A stretch of 10,855 nucleotides of DNA from Deltaproteobacteria bacterium. Lineage in GTDB: Bacteria > Desulfobacterota > DSM-4660 > Desulfatiglandales > HGW-15. Of the stretch, positions 1 through 6,983 are shown one piece after another. The position numbers and the translations under genes were made by a program. How positions within the stretch are numbered: position 1 is the first letter of the stretch; each line of letters starts with the position of its first letter. Below the pieces are notes generated by a model. The model was not told the DNA's origin. It made no database searches and worked only from the letters and a program-made list of their open reading frames with translations. The stretch lies in NCBI GenBank assembly GCA_020342025.1, contig CP070840.1, positions 2,670,926-2,681,780 on the forward strand, in the 5' to 3' direction.

Positions 1-462
1 TTTGGTCATGGCCGAACTTCTCCCTATGAGATTTTGTCGGTCAAAATGGGTCCCCAGGCTCTCACGCAGGAGTCGGTTTTCCTCCCTCAAATTTCTGTGA
101 TCCATAGCGCGTTCCATAATAAGCCGCAGTTCGTCAAAATCGAGGGGCTTGGTTAGATAATCATAAGCGCCATTTTTCAGTGCCTCCACGGCGGTCTCAA
201 TGGAAGAGTAAGCGGTCATGATAATGACCGGGATGGCAGGGTTGAAGGCCTTTATTTCGTTAAGGGCCTCAAGGCCAGAAACTTTGATCATACGAATATC
301 CATTAAAATCAGATCAAAGGGCTTTTCATGGACCTTTTCTATGGCCGTGGAACCATCATCCGCCTCAAAGATGGTATATCCCCATCCCGTGAGAAGGGTC
401 CGCAGCATGGTGCGGTGGGCAGGATCATCATCCACGACGAGGACGCTATTCTCTTTTTTCAT
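1..462 (-). CDS. NtrC-family (ZraR/AtoC-like) response regulator, partial
   Basis: The 154 visible codons give a complete receiver domain and the first residues of a sigma-54 activator domain; the rest lies beyond the left edge. The receiver has the acidic pocket D11-D12-D13, phospho-acceptor D55 in LILMDIRM, T83 in IIMTAYSS and the conserved K105 in YLTKPLDF. A helical linker (about 115-140) leads to the sequence LIGRSSAM, which matches the start of the AAA+ domain in NtrC-type enhancer-binding proteins. The ATP-binding, GAFTGA and DNA-binding parts are not visible. Its start lies inside the last 17 bases of the upstream exporter gene, implying translational coupling. It is the natural partner of the kinase at 1528-3309 and the best candidate to bind the paired operators near the two sigma-54 promoters in this window. 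The family call is secure; the specific ligand is not. Confidence 0.93.
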   Translation of the reverse strand, partial: MKKENSVLVVDDDPAHRTMLRTLLTGWGYTIFEADDGSTAIEKVHEKPFDLILMDIRMIKVSGLEALNEIKAFNPAIPVIIMTAYSSIETAVEALKNGAYDYLTKPLDFDELRLIMERAMDHRNLREENRLLRESLGTHFDRQNLIGRSSAMTK

Positions 463-1426
463 CGTGCATTTCCTCATTCTGTTTCAAACAACTCTGCCCT
501 AAGTAGCCATGCACTTCCACTGTCACGTGGCTCAGTTCTGGATACTTGGAGAGCAGAGATTTGTAATGGTCGGGAGGCTTTGGGTCATGGGTTAAGAGTG
601 TAATGATTGCAGCAAAATCATGAGCGCCAACGCGCCACACGTGCAGATCTGAGACACGGTTGTCTGCCTCCGATTCGAGTGTTTTTTGAATGGATCTTGT
701 AATCCCTGCCCGGGCCTCCCCATCCAGGAGCACCTTGCTACTGTCGCGCAACAGCCCATAGGACCAACGTGCAATAATAAAGGCACCCACAATACCCATA
801 ATCGGATCCATCCACACCCAACCAAAAAATCTTCCTGTGGTTAAGGCAATAATGGCTAAGACTGACGTTAGGGCGTCTGCGATGACATGCAGATAAGCGG
901 CCCGTATATTGTGATCTTGATGGTGATTATGGTCATCCTCATGTTCCTCCCTTTCTCCATGCCCATGACGGGAACCCATGAGCAGATAGGCGCTGAGCAA
1001 ATTGACCGCCAAACCAACACAAGCAACCCATATCGCCTCATTGAACCGAATGGGTACAGGGCTAAGCAGACGTCTCCCGGACTCCCAAAGCATTATTAGG
1101 GCAATCACGCCAAGGACCACGGCGCTCGTATAACCACCCAAGACACCTACTTTTCCCGTGCCAAAGGTATAAACAGGATTGTCAGCGTTTCGACGAGCGT
1201 AGGCATAGGCAAATGCAGTGATACCCAATGCAGCAGCATGCGTTCCCATGTGCCAGCCATCTGCGAGGAGGGCCATGGAACCAAAAATCGTTCCTGCAGC
1301 GATCTCCACCACCATCATGGTCAGGGTCAGACCAATGACATAGTATGTCCTGCGTTCCGCCTCCTTTTGGCCTTCCAGATGGAATTGGTGTTCGTGCTTT
1401 AGTCTGTTCACATCATATATGTGCAT
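446..1426 (-). CDS. dmeF: DmeF-type cation diffusion facilitator metal exporter
   Basis: This 326-residue protein is an inner-membrane divalent metal/proton antiporter of the CDF family. The match to the DmeF branch (Co/Ni and related divalent metals) rests on the opening His-containing HEHQFHLEG stretch, the TM2 metal-site segment ADGWHMGTHA (D56, H59, H63), the FGTGKVG loop (about 88-94), a His/Asp-rich cytoplasmic loop at 154-172, and the TM5 site H180-x3-D184 in HVIADALTS. About six membrane helices are followed by a soluble C-terminal domain (from about 230) containing DLHVWRVG, usual for CDF proteins. The ATG start has only a weak ribosome site. It lies between the kinase and regulator genes and overlaps the regulator start by 17 bases, so it is probably co-expressed with them. 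Metal specificity cannot be read from sequence alone; zinc or another divalent ion is possible. Confidence 0.9.
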   Translation of the reverse strand: MHIYDVNRLKHEHQFHLEGQKEAERRTYYVIGLTLTMMVVEIAAGTIFGSMALLADGWHMGTHAAALGITAFAYAYARRNADNPVYTFGTGKVGVLGGYTSAVVLGVIALIMLWESGRRLLSPVPIRFNEAIWVACVGLAVNLLSAYLLMGSRHGHGEREEHEDDHNHHQDHNIRAAYLHVIADALTSVLAIIALTTGRFFGWVWMDPIMGIVGAFIIARWSYGLLRDSSKVLLDGEARAGITRSIQKTLESEADNRVSDLHVWRVGAHDFAAIITLLTHDPKPPDHYKSLLSKYPELSHVTVEVHGYLGQSCLKQNEEMHDEKRE

Positions 1427-1437
1427 ATAAGATCTTC

Positions 1438-1513
1438 TGAATTGTTGGAGTACTGGAGTGATGGAGTTCTGGATAAAAGCCTCACTCCAACACTCCTTTA
1501 CTCCAATACTTCA
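1438..1513. repeat. TGGAGT-type inverted repeat hairpin between kinase and exporter genes
   Basis: The gap holds an imperfect inverted repeat. The core arms are 1445-1467 and 1484-1506 (23 nt, 3 mismatches) with a 16-nt loop, and pairing extends with two more mismatches to 1438 and 1513. Each arm is itself an 8-bp tandem array built on the unit yTGGAGTr (TTGGAGTA, CTGGAGTG, ATGGAGTT). Such palindromic pentamer/hexamer repeats resemble dispersed intergenic elements I associate with Desulfobacterota genomes. It may act as an mRNA hairpin that sets the kinase to exporter expression ratio, or may be a non-autonomous mobile repeat. Confidence 0.75.
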
Positions 1514-1527
1514 AATAGGGGAGTTTT

Positions 1528-3309
1528 TTACGCCCCGAAAGGTAATATGATCGTCACCGTTGTCCCCTTACCTGCCACGCTTTCAACCTTAACCTCACCT
1601 TTATGTGATTCTATGATTTTATGAACAATCGCAAGCCCCAGACCTGTCCCTGACTGCTTGGTTGTAAAGTAAGGATCAAAGACATGGACCAGATCCTCTT
1701 TGTTGATCCCCGTGCCCGTATCCGAGACCGCGATCTTGATCTGGTTCTCGTCTTGGTCTGGATGAAGTTCAACAGAAAGGGTACCCCCATCCTCCATCGC
1801 CTCAATCCCATTGAGATATAGATTGAGGAAGACCTGGTTCATTCTATCCGGATCAATGGAGACTTGTTGGATTTCAGGAGAGAGGTTCGTCCTGATACTG
1901 ATATTCTTTGCTTGCGCATCCCGCTCGATCATCTTCAGGGAATGCTGAATCACGGTCTGGATGGAAGTGGGTTGCTTCCGAACACTCATGGGCCTGGCAA
2001 ATTCCAAGAGTTGACCGATGACCCTGTTCAACCTTTCCACCTCCTGCACCATGATTTCCGCTGTCTTCTGATCTTCAGGTACGTCCCTGTATCTTTCCCT
2101 GAAGTACGTGGCAAAGCCCTTGATGGAGCTGAGCGGATTTCTGATTTCATGGGCGATGCCTGCCGCAAGCCTTCCCAGGGAAGCCAGGCGCTGCGTCCTT
2201 TCAACCTCTCTTTTGAGTTCTTGAATCTCTGTCAAATCCCTGAAAAGGATGATGTGTCCCATTGAAGTGCCATCATCGTCTTCCAGCCTGGACACACTCA
2301 CATCCATGGGAATCCTTCTCCCATTTGCAACAGGGCATTCAATCTCCTTTTCGATGACCTCTTCTTCGGTTTCAAGTTCTCCGGTAAGGCACTCTAATTG
2401 CCTGGGGAGAATTTCATCGGCCTTTTTACCAAGCACCTCGTGAGCCCTAACTTGAAGGACCCACTCAGCCGTCTGGTTAAAGGAGACAATCCTCTTATCC
2501 GTATCAATGGCCAGAAGCCCAATGGGCATATTCTCTACCACATTATCAGAAAAGGCCTTGATCCGGGTGAGAGAAGTCTTTGCTGATCTGTATGCCTGTG
2601 CCAGAAAAAGGGACACGATGCCCGCGAACCCGATCAGGAGAAGGATAAGCGCCATGATGACCGTATGACGTGTATCCGCCTTTCTGGCCGCTTCAATGGG
2701 TCCCATGTCCAAACCGACAAAGATGATGTGCCCTGTGAAAGATTCATTGCTTTCAGGATTCATACCCGGCCCGCGAAACATATTGGGCATCATTCTCATC
2801 ATTCTTCTGTGATGTTCTGGGAAACGTCCCCGAGCGGGCGAGAACCGCCGAAAAACCTCGAAAGTACTGGCTCCATTGGGATCGGAGACCTGACGCCAAT
2901 GGACCTTTTCAGAGCGCGAAATGCCGTCAAGGTTCAGGTCTCTGCCGTGAATTTTCCCTATTTCAGCCGGATCATTGTGAGCAAGTACAGTTCCTTGGGT
3001 ATCGGTTACAATCAGGTATACGATGTCGGTTTGCTGCGCTGTCTCTGTTAGCAGGTTTTGGAGCTGAAACCCGCCCTCTTGCATGCCCATCATCCCCATC
3101 ATCCCTGTCCTGGTTCCCGCTTCAAAAGACCTTATGAGGGCAGCGCCCTTTTCCAAGAGCAGTTCGGTGGCGAATTCCTTTTCTCGGGCGATGTTTTGAA
3201 TCGTTATGAAAAGGAAGATGGGCACCAGAACGATCACGGCACCCAAAATGATCCATGGCGGTATACGAAACCACCCTTTCTTTTCAATTTTATCTTTTCT
3301 CATGAGCAT
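1528..3309 (-). CDS. ZraS/NtrB-like membrane sensor histidine kinase with PAS domain
   Basis: With the ATG at 3309 this is 593 residues. A short cytoplasmic tail precedes TM1 (about 18-38), then a periplasmic sensor domain of about 180 residues, TM2 (about 217-238), a PAS domain (about 255-365), a HisKA dimerisation helix with H387 in GIAHEIRNPLSS, and an HATPase_c domain with an N box (NQVFLNLYLNGIEAM), G1 (DTGTGI), F box (FDPYFTTK) and G2 (GTGLGLAIV). It should autophosphorylate and pass phosphate to the regulator at 1-462. The sensor domain has Met-rich patches near 69-76 (GMMGMMGM) and 168-183 (RRMMRMMPNMFRGPGM) and a His pair just before the second, which may bind metal. Start choice is uncertain: a TTG at 3333 and an ATG at 3303 are also in frame and none has a clear ribosome site. 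Opposite orientation to the electron-transfer genes, sharing their control region. Confidence 0.92.
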   Translation of the reverse strand: MLMRKDKIEKKGWFRIPPWIILGAVIVLVPIFLFITIQNIAREKEFATELLLEKGAALIRSFEAGTRTGMMGMMGMQEGGFQLQNLLTETAQQTDIVYLIVTDTQGTVLAHNDPAEIGKIHGRDLNLDGISRSEKVHWRQVSDPNGASTFEVFRRFSPARGRFPEHHRRMMRMMPNMFRGPGMNPESNESFTGHIIFVGLDMGPIEAARKADTRHTVIMALILLLIGFAGIVSLFLAQAYRSAKTSLTRIKAFSDNVVENMPIGLLAIDTDKRIVSFNQTAEWVLQVRAHEVLGKKADEILPRQLECLTGELETEEEVIEKEIECPVANGRRIPMDVSVSRLEDDDGTSMGHIILFRDLTEIQELKREVERTQRLASLGRLAAGIAHEIRNPLSSIKGFATYFRERYRDVPEDQKTAEIMVQEVERLNRVIGQLLEFARPMSVRKQPTSIQTVIQHSLKMIERDAQAKNISIRTNLSPEIQQVSIDPDRMNQVFLNLYLNGIEAMEDGGTLSVELHPDQDENQIKIAVSDTGTGINKEDLVHVFDPYFTTKQSGTGLGLAIVHKIIESHKGEVKVESVAGKGTTVTIILPFGA

Positions 3310-3442
3310 CTTTTTAAGCAAAAGGAATACCAAAAAGGGTTACGAGCCTGAGGCTTGAGAATAAACGCTTAAAATTACACCCTAAATGCCTCGCCCAGCC
3401 ATGTCCCACCAACTTAATGGATCATGGATGCGACAGGGATTT

Positions 3443-3457
3443 GGATACTTATTACCC
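3443..3457. promoter_or_regulatory. Operator copy 1 (GGATAYTTWTTAYCC), distal site of first pair
   Basis: The site reads GGATACTTATTACCC: a perfect left half GGATA and a right half one base from TATCC. It matches the copy at 3486 in 13 of 15 positions and the copy at 10673 in 13 of 15. Its position upstream of a sigma-54 promoter fits an enhancer for an NtrC-type activator, most likely the regulator encoded at 1-462. Binding itself is inferred. Confidence 0.65.
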
Positions 3458-3485
3458 ACCTGTATACCTTGCCTCCCTAAAATAT

Positions 3486-3500
3486 GGATATTTATTATCC
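3486..3500. promoter_or_regulatory. Operator copy 2 (GGATAYTTWTTAYCC), proximal site of first pair
   Basis: The site reads GGATATTTATTATCC, with perfect inverted half sites GGATA and TATCC around a 5-bp centre. It starts exactly 43 bp after copy 1, about four helical turns, placing both on nearly the same DNA face. It is 112 bp from the start of the sigma-54 promoter at 3598. It also lies about 180 bp upstream of the kinase gene, so it could control both directions. Confidence 0.68.
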
Positions 3501-3597
3501 GCTTTTCAAGCAGCTGCGTCAGAAAAACCAGAATCCTAAGGCCAGATAATTCTGAAAAACATTTAATATTAGGTAGTTATGCGTGATGCCGAAGTTT

Positions 3598-3613
3598 TGG
3601 CACGCTCATTGCT
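3598..3613 (+). promoter_or_regulatory. Sigma-54 (RpoN) promoter of the electron-transfer cluster
   Basis: TGGCACGCTCATTGCT matches the sigma-54 consensus TGGCACRNNNNTTGCW at every specified position. The invariant GG (3599-3600) and GC (3611-3612) are separated by exactly 10 bases. Transcription should start near 3624, leaving a leader of about 48 nt before the ATG at 3672. Such promoters need an ATP-dependent activator, which fits the NtrC-type regulator in this window. Confidence 0.9.
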
Positions 3614-3658
3614 CGATACTTGGGGGCAAGTTCAAAGATCGTGCATAGATAAGAATCA

Positions 3659-3664
3659 AGGAGG
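3659..3664 (+). promoter_or_regulatory. Strong ribosome binding site of the PepSY-like gene
   Basis: AGGAGG lies 7 bases before the ATG at 3672 and decides that start over upstream in-frame codons beginning at 3579. Those upstream codons lie before or across the sigma-54 promoter, so they cannot be translated from its transcript. Confidence 0.9.
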
Positions 3665-3671
3665 GATTCAA

Positions 3672-4040
3672 ATGAAAAGGTATATGGGATTGATTATCGC
3701 TGGTGTTCTGTTTTTGGTCATTGCAGGATTCGGTTATAGCCATTTTGCTGGCCCGAGTCATGCTTATGCGTGTGGTTGGGGCAAGTCTGGTGGAGACGAT
3801 TATGTCCCACAAAGGCGTGGGCCGACAACGGGCTCACTGTACAATAAGCCTTTTCTGACAAAAGAGCAGGCCTATGACGTGGTGGATAATCACGTAAGGA
3901 AATTAAATCCTGCACTAAGAATTGGCCAGATCAATGACGAGGGCAGCTATTACCAGGCAGAAATCCTCGCTGAGAGCGGCGAGGTTGTTCAACGCTTAGG
4001 TGTGGACAAGGAATCAGGTCAAATCATGCTCTTAAATTGA
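3672..4040 (+). CDS. Small exported PepSY-like protein
   Basis: This 122-residue protein opens with a signal sequence: KR, then a hydrophobic stretch (about 5-22), ending in SHAYA before Cys34. A signal peptidase I cut after AYA would leave a mature protein of about 89 residues starting CGWGKSGG; the Cys is not in a canonical lipobox. From about residue 60 the pattern LTKEQAYDVVDNHV ... YYQAEI ... VDKESGQIMLL resembles a single PepSY-like domain (helix followed by strands ending in a D-x-x-[ST]-G turn). It is the first gene after the sigma-54 promoter and has the best ribosome site in the window, so it is probably abundant when the regulator is active. Its genomic position mirrors zraP beside zraSR in enterobacteria, but the sequence is not ZraP-like. 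Function unknown; a periplasmic accessory or metal-buffering role is a guess. Confidence 0.85.
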   Translation: MKRYMGLIIAGVLFLVIAGFGYSHFAGPSHAYACGWGKSGGDDYVPQRRGPTTGSLYNKPFLTKEQAYDVVDNHVRKLNPALRIGQINDEGSYYQAEILAESGEVVQRLGVDKESGQIMLLN

Positions 4041-4082
4041 CCCATCGGGGAATTGTCACCTGGATCACATTTTTAGAAATAT

Positions 4083-4086
4083 GAGG
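4083..4086 (+). promoter_or_regulatory. Ribosome binding site supporting the ATG at 4093
   Basis: GAGG lies 6 bases before the ATG at 4093. The in-frame ATG at 4081 has no purine-rich site ahead of it, and this GAGG would lie inside its coding sequence, so 4093 is preferred. Confidence 0.65.
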
Positions 4087-4092
4087 AAACAC

Positions 4093-4563
4093 ATGCGCAT
4101 TTCCAAAAAAATTTTGGACCTTATTTATCTCACTCTCTTGGTCCTGATTGTCATAGGTTTACCTTTAGGCATAGAGTTCTACGATAGCCGAGTGTGGCAG
4201 AAAAAGATACCCTCTGGAGCCAAGGAATTTCTTCTTACCGGACACGCCCAAAAAGGTTGGATTAGGGGTGATGTCCGTGCCTTTGATGTCGTCTCGCTCT
4301 GGGCAGAAAATAGACCCATTGAGAAGCCTGTCATAGAGGTCTCCAAAGGAGATCTGGTTGTGTTGAAGCTCAGGAGCAGTGATGTGATACATGGTTTTAG
4401 CCTGAAAGATTTCGGCGTCTTTATAACGGATGGGATCCAACCTGGAAAAACCATGATGGTTTCCTTCAGGGCAGACAGGGTGGGCACGTTTACCTTTTCA
4501 TGCAATGCCATCTGCGGTGAAAACCACCAAAACATGCAGGGCACTCTGGTGGTTGGGGCTTAA
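4093..4563 (+). CDS. Membrane-anchored CuA protein, cytochrome oxidase subunit II-like
   Basis: This 156-residue protein has one N-terminal membrane helix (about 6-27) and a periplasmic cupredoxin domain. All the side-chain ligands of a binuclear CuA centre are present: H100 in VIHGF, then C137-x3-C141-x3-H145-x2-M148 in the segment CNAICGENHQNM. CuA is a one-electron carrier that takes electrons from a cytochrome c or cupredoxin and passes them to a haem-copper oxidase or NosZ-type site. The residue two after the first Cys is Ala, where oxidase subunit II has Glu and nitrous oxide reductase has Trp. It is shorter than a typical subunit II and has one helix rather than two; no subunit I gene is in the window. 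It starts 52 bp after the PepSY-like gene and ends 12 bp before the cytochrome gene, so it is probably co-transcribed with both. Confidence 0.88.
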   Translation: MRISKKILDLIYLTLLVLIVIGLPLGIEFYDSRVWQKKIPSGAKEFLLTGHAQKGWIRGDVRAFDVVSLWAENRPIEKPVIEVSKGDLVVLKLRSSDVIHGFSLKDFGVFITDGIQPGKTMMVSFRADRVGTFTFSCNAICGENHQNMQGTLVVGA

Positions 4564-4575
4564 TCGATACGAGTC

Positions 4576-6273
4576 ATGCAAATGCGTAGAAAAAAGTCCC
4601 TTTTCATTGCCCTCGCATCAATCTTGATTGTCTCGGTGATCACATACCTTCAAGAAAAAGGGTCGGCTCAGACATGGTCGGGGGCAGCCCAGGGCAAAAG
4701 GATTCACGGCCGCGTCATCTCCAGGTACGGCCCAGTGAAAAATGCGAGGGTGAGAGTCGCGGGAGATGAAAGTTACGCACTCACCAACACACGGGGGGAA
4801 TTTGTTTTTCCAACGGATCACCTCTCTGAAGCCAGGATTCTGGTCACGGCCGGCAAAGAAGGCTGGTTCAACAACGGGCAGATAGGTGCAGGTTCGGGCC
4901 TCATAAGGGATATCTTTCTTAACCCAGTTTATCTGAACGATCGCTCCGATTACCGTTTTATTTCACCGGTTACCTGTTCCAGATGTCATGCAAAACTGAC
5001 GCGTTACTGGGATCAGTCCAAAATGGCCCACACCTCCTCCAATCCCAAGGTGCAGGATATGTTTTATGGGACCGATGCGTATAATCGTCCGGGCATCGGA
5101 CCCGGGTTTAGGCTGGATAATCCGAGAAGTAATGGAAACTGTATCACCTGCCACGCCCCTTCGTTTGCTGTATCCAGCCCCTGGTCTCAGGATTTAAAGG
5201 GCGCTCTGCAGTCTCCTTTAACAGAGTGGGATGGAATTAGCTGCGAATACTGCCACAAGGTGCGTAAGGTTTTCCCCGACAAGACCAAGCCGAGTGGCTA
5301 CAGTGCGCTTTTGGAAAGACAATCCGCATATTCGGGTTCATCTATCCTGGTCTTTGGTCCCTACGACGATGTGGTGGTTCCGCCCATGGCTGCGTCCTAT
5401 AATCCCGTCTATGATAAAGCTGAGTTTTGCTCCACATGTCATAGTCATCGCAAAAAGCTCGGAAAGGGCAAGACATGGGACCGCAGAAAAGTCTATAGCG
5501 ATGCAGAGTGGAGGGGATTTGGCCTTGAAGATGACACGTTCCTGCCCATCCAGACAACTTATCAGGAATTCAAACTCTGGCAGGAACAGCTCTCTCCAGA
5601 TGACCCGAACAAAGGCAAAACGTGTCAGGAGTGCCACATGAGCTGGCGCAAGGAGATGTTGCCTTATGACAACTATGTGGTGGACGGGATGGCGAGGAAC
5701 ATGTGGGGCACATACCGCTCAGCCCAAAACATCCGCCCCCATCATTTTGACGGGGGAACAGAGACCCAGCTCAAAACGGCCCTATCCATGGAACTGGAAG
5801 GGGAGATAGAAGGCAAAAAATTAAATGTTGATGTCTACATAACGAACACGAACGGGGGTCATTGGGTGCCAACGGGAGAGACCATGCGAAGCGTAATGCT
5901 ACTTCTTCGAGTCTTTGACTCAAGAGGCAAGCCTCTTAAAATGATAAATGGGAGCGTACTTCCCGACTGGACGGGAAGGGGAGACCTTGAAGCAGGGAAT
6001 TATGCGGATCTACCGGGAGCGGTCTTCGCGAGGGTCCTCCAAGACGAGGAAGGTAACATCCATGTGCCTTTCTGGCAGGCGACACGCATTGCCTCAGACA
6101 CCCGCATCAGGCAAAAGAGTACATCGACCTTGAAATGGGTATTTGCTCTGGAGGATCCTGAAGATGAACCTACCGTGGAGGCCAAGCTCATCTATCGACC
6201 AGTTATCAGACCGTGGGCAGAGAAAAAGAAATGGCATGTGCAGGATATCTTAATCGTTAGCAAGGTCTGGTGA
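4576..6273 (+). CDS. Exported pentahaem cytochrome c with N-terminal carboxypeptidase-regulatory-like domain
   Basis: This 565-residue protein begins with a signal sequence or anchor (basic MQMRRKK, hydrophobic about 8-24). Residues about 42-115 look like a carboxypeptidase-regulatory-like beta-sandwich (HGRVISRYGPVKNARVRV ... TNTRGEF). Five covalent haem motifs follow: CSRCH (134-138), CITCH (189-193), CEYCH (223-227), CSTCH (285-289) and CQECH (350-354). The C-terminal part (about 400-565) is a haem-free beta-rich domain containing GGHWVPTGETMR, a GHxxPTG-like signature I know from the C-terminal region of other multihaem cytochromes. It should act in the periplasm or at the cell surface as an electron carrier or reductase; there is no family match precise enough to name a substrate. 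It sits between a CuA protein and a cupredoxin, implying electron exchange with copper sites. A second ATG two codons later (4582) is equally possible. Confidence 0.9.
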   Translation: MQMRRKKSLFIALASILIVSVITYLQEKGSAQTWSGAAQGKRIHGRVISRYGPVKNARVRVAGDESYALTNTRGEFVFPTDHLSEARILVTAGKEGWFNNGQIGAGSGLIRDIFLNPVYLNDRSDYRFISPVTCSRCHAKLTRYWDQSKMAHTSSNPKVQDMFYGTDAYNRPGIGPGFRLDNPRSNGNCITCHAPSFAVSSPWSQDLKGALQSPLTEWDGISCEYCHKVRKVFPDKTKPSGYSALLERQSAYSGSSILVFGPYDDVVVPPMAASYNPVYDKAEFCSTCHSHRKKLGKGKTWDRRKVYSDAEWRGFGLEDDTFLPIQTTYQEFKLWQEQLSPDDPNKGKTCQECHMSWRKEMLPYDNYVVDGMARNMWGTYRSAQNIRPHHFDGGTETQLKTALSMELEGEIEGKKLNVDVYITNTNGGHWVPTGETMRSVMLLLRVFDSRGKPLKMINGSVLPDWTGRGDLEAGNYADLPGAVFARVLQDEEGNIHVPFWQATRIASDTRIRQKSTSTLKWVFALEDPEDEPTVEAKLIYRPVIRPWAEKKKWHVQDILIVSKVW

Positions 6274-6276
6274 TTT

Positions 6277-6284
6277 GAGGAGGG
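6277..6284 (+). promoter_or_regulatory. Strong ribosome binding site for a TTG start
   Basis: GAGGAGGG lies 7 bases before the TTG at 6292. This strong site, plus the signal peptide that begins right there, supports the unusual TTG start of the cupredoxin gene. Confidence 0.85.
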
Positions 6285-6291
6285 ATACGAA

Positions 6292-6957
6292 TTGAGAAGA
6301 TATATAGCTATCACGGCTCTGAGCCTGTTATTTCTGGTTTTGTATTTGCCGCGGTATGCGTCCGCCGGAAACATTTCCGGTAACGTCAAAGTAAAGGGGT
6401 TACGTTCCCCAGCTAACGTGCTGGTATATGTGACCAAGGCAGCTCCCGTTTCCGTTGATGTCTCGGCTGCCAAATTTGACATGGATCAGCGTAATTTGAC
6501 TTTCATTCCACACATCTTACCCCTTTTAGTTGGCTCAAGTGTTCAATTTCCCAACAATGATAAGGTGGCTCACAATGTTTTTTCCCTTTCGAGGACCAAG
6601 ACATTTAATTTGGGCAGTTATAAACCGGGCGCGAGTAAAACTGTAGTGTTCGACAAGCCCGGCATTGTGGAACTCCGTTGTGACGTTCACGCGGAAATGG
6701 CAGCCTACATTCTGGTGATGAAAAATCCATATTGGGCCATAACGGACGAGAAGGGTCAATTTCGAATTCCCGATACGGAATACTTGGAAAGGCACAGTAT
6801 AAAAGGGATAAAAGAACTTCCGCCTGGCGAGTATTCCCTAAAGACTTGGCATGAAAAGCTGAAAAGCCAGAAGATAGCCGTTGATGTACCAGAAAGTGGA
6901 AAGGTTTCCATTCAATTAGATCTCACCCGGGGTGCCCCGAGTACCTTATATAAATAA
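6292..6957 (+). CDS. Exported plastocyanin/azurin-like cupredoxin
   Basis: This 221-residue protein starts at a TTG with a strong ribosome site. The signal peptide (MRRYIAITALSLLFL..., cleaved after about YASA, residue 25) is followed by a cupredoxin fold. The blue-copper ligand set is visible: H94 in VAHNVFS, then C130, H133 and M136 in CDVHAEM. The pattern CxxHxxM after a GIVELRC strand is that of the periplasmic cupredoxins often labelled methylamine utilisation-like. The C-terminal 80 residues (about 145-221, ITDEKGQFRIPD ... LPPGEYSLKTWHEKL) resemble a second beta-sandwich module of the carboxypeptidase-regulatory type. It should carry single electrons in the periplasm between the cytochrome upstream (18 bp away) and a membrane partner. 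Type 1 copper binding is inferred from the ligands. Confidence 0.87.
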   Translation: MRRYIAITALSLLFLVLYLPRYASAGNISGNVKVKGLRSPANVLVYVTKAAPVSVDVSAAKFDMDQRNLTFIPHILPLLVGSSVQFPNNDKVAHNVFSLSRTKTFNLGSYKPGASKTVVFDKPGIVELRCDVHAEMAAYILVMKNPYWAITDEKGQFRIPDTEYLERHSIKGIKELPPGEYSLKTWHEKLKSQKIAVDVPESGKVSIQLDLTRGAPSTLYK

Positions 6958-6983
6958 ACAATTTCCACGCATCGGGTTCATAT

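Noticed and set aside
3318..3333. Minus-strand sigma-54-like element with GG-N10-GC spacing before the kinase gene
   Set aside because: The spacing and TTGC half fit, but the -24 half is degenerate (TGGTAT) and the start point would fall at about 3306, on the probable start codon, leaving no leader.
3345..3355. Palindrome AGCCTGAGGCT upstream of the kinase gene
   Set aside because: The arms are only 5 bases, it has no second copy in the window, and it is expected by chance in a region of this size.
3579..3671. N-terminal extension of the PepSY-like protein from 3579
   Set aside because: It would place coding sequence across the sigma-54 promoter and hide the signal peptide; the strong ribosome site supports the ATG at 3672.
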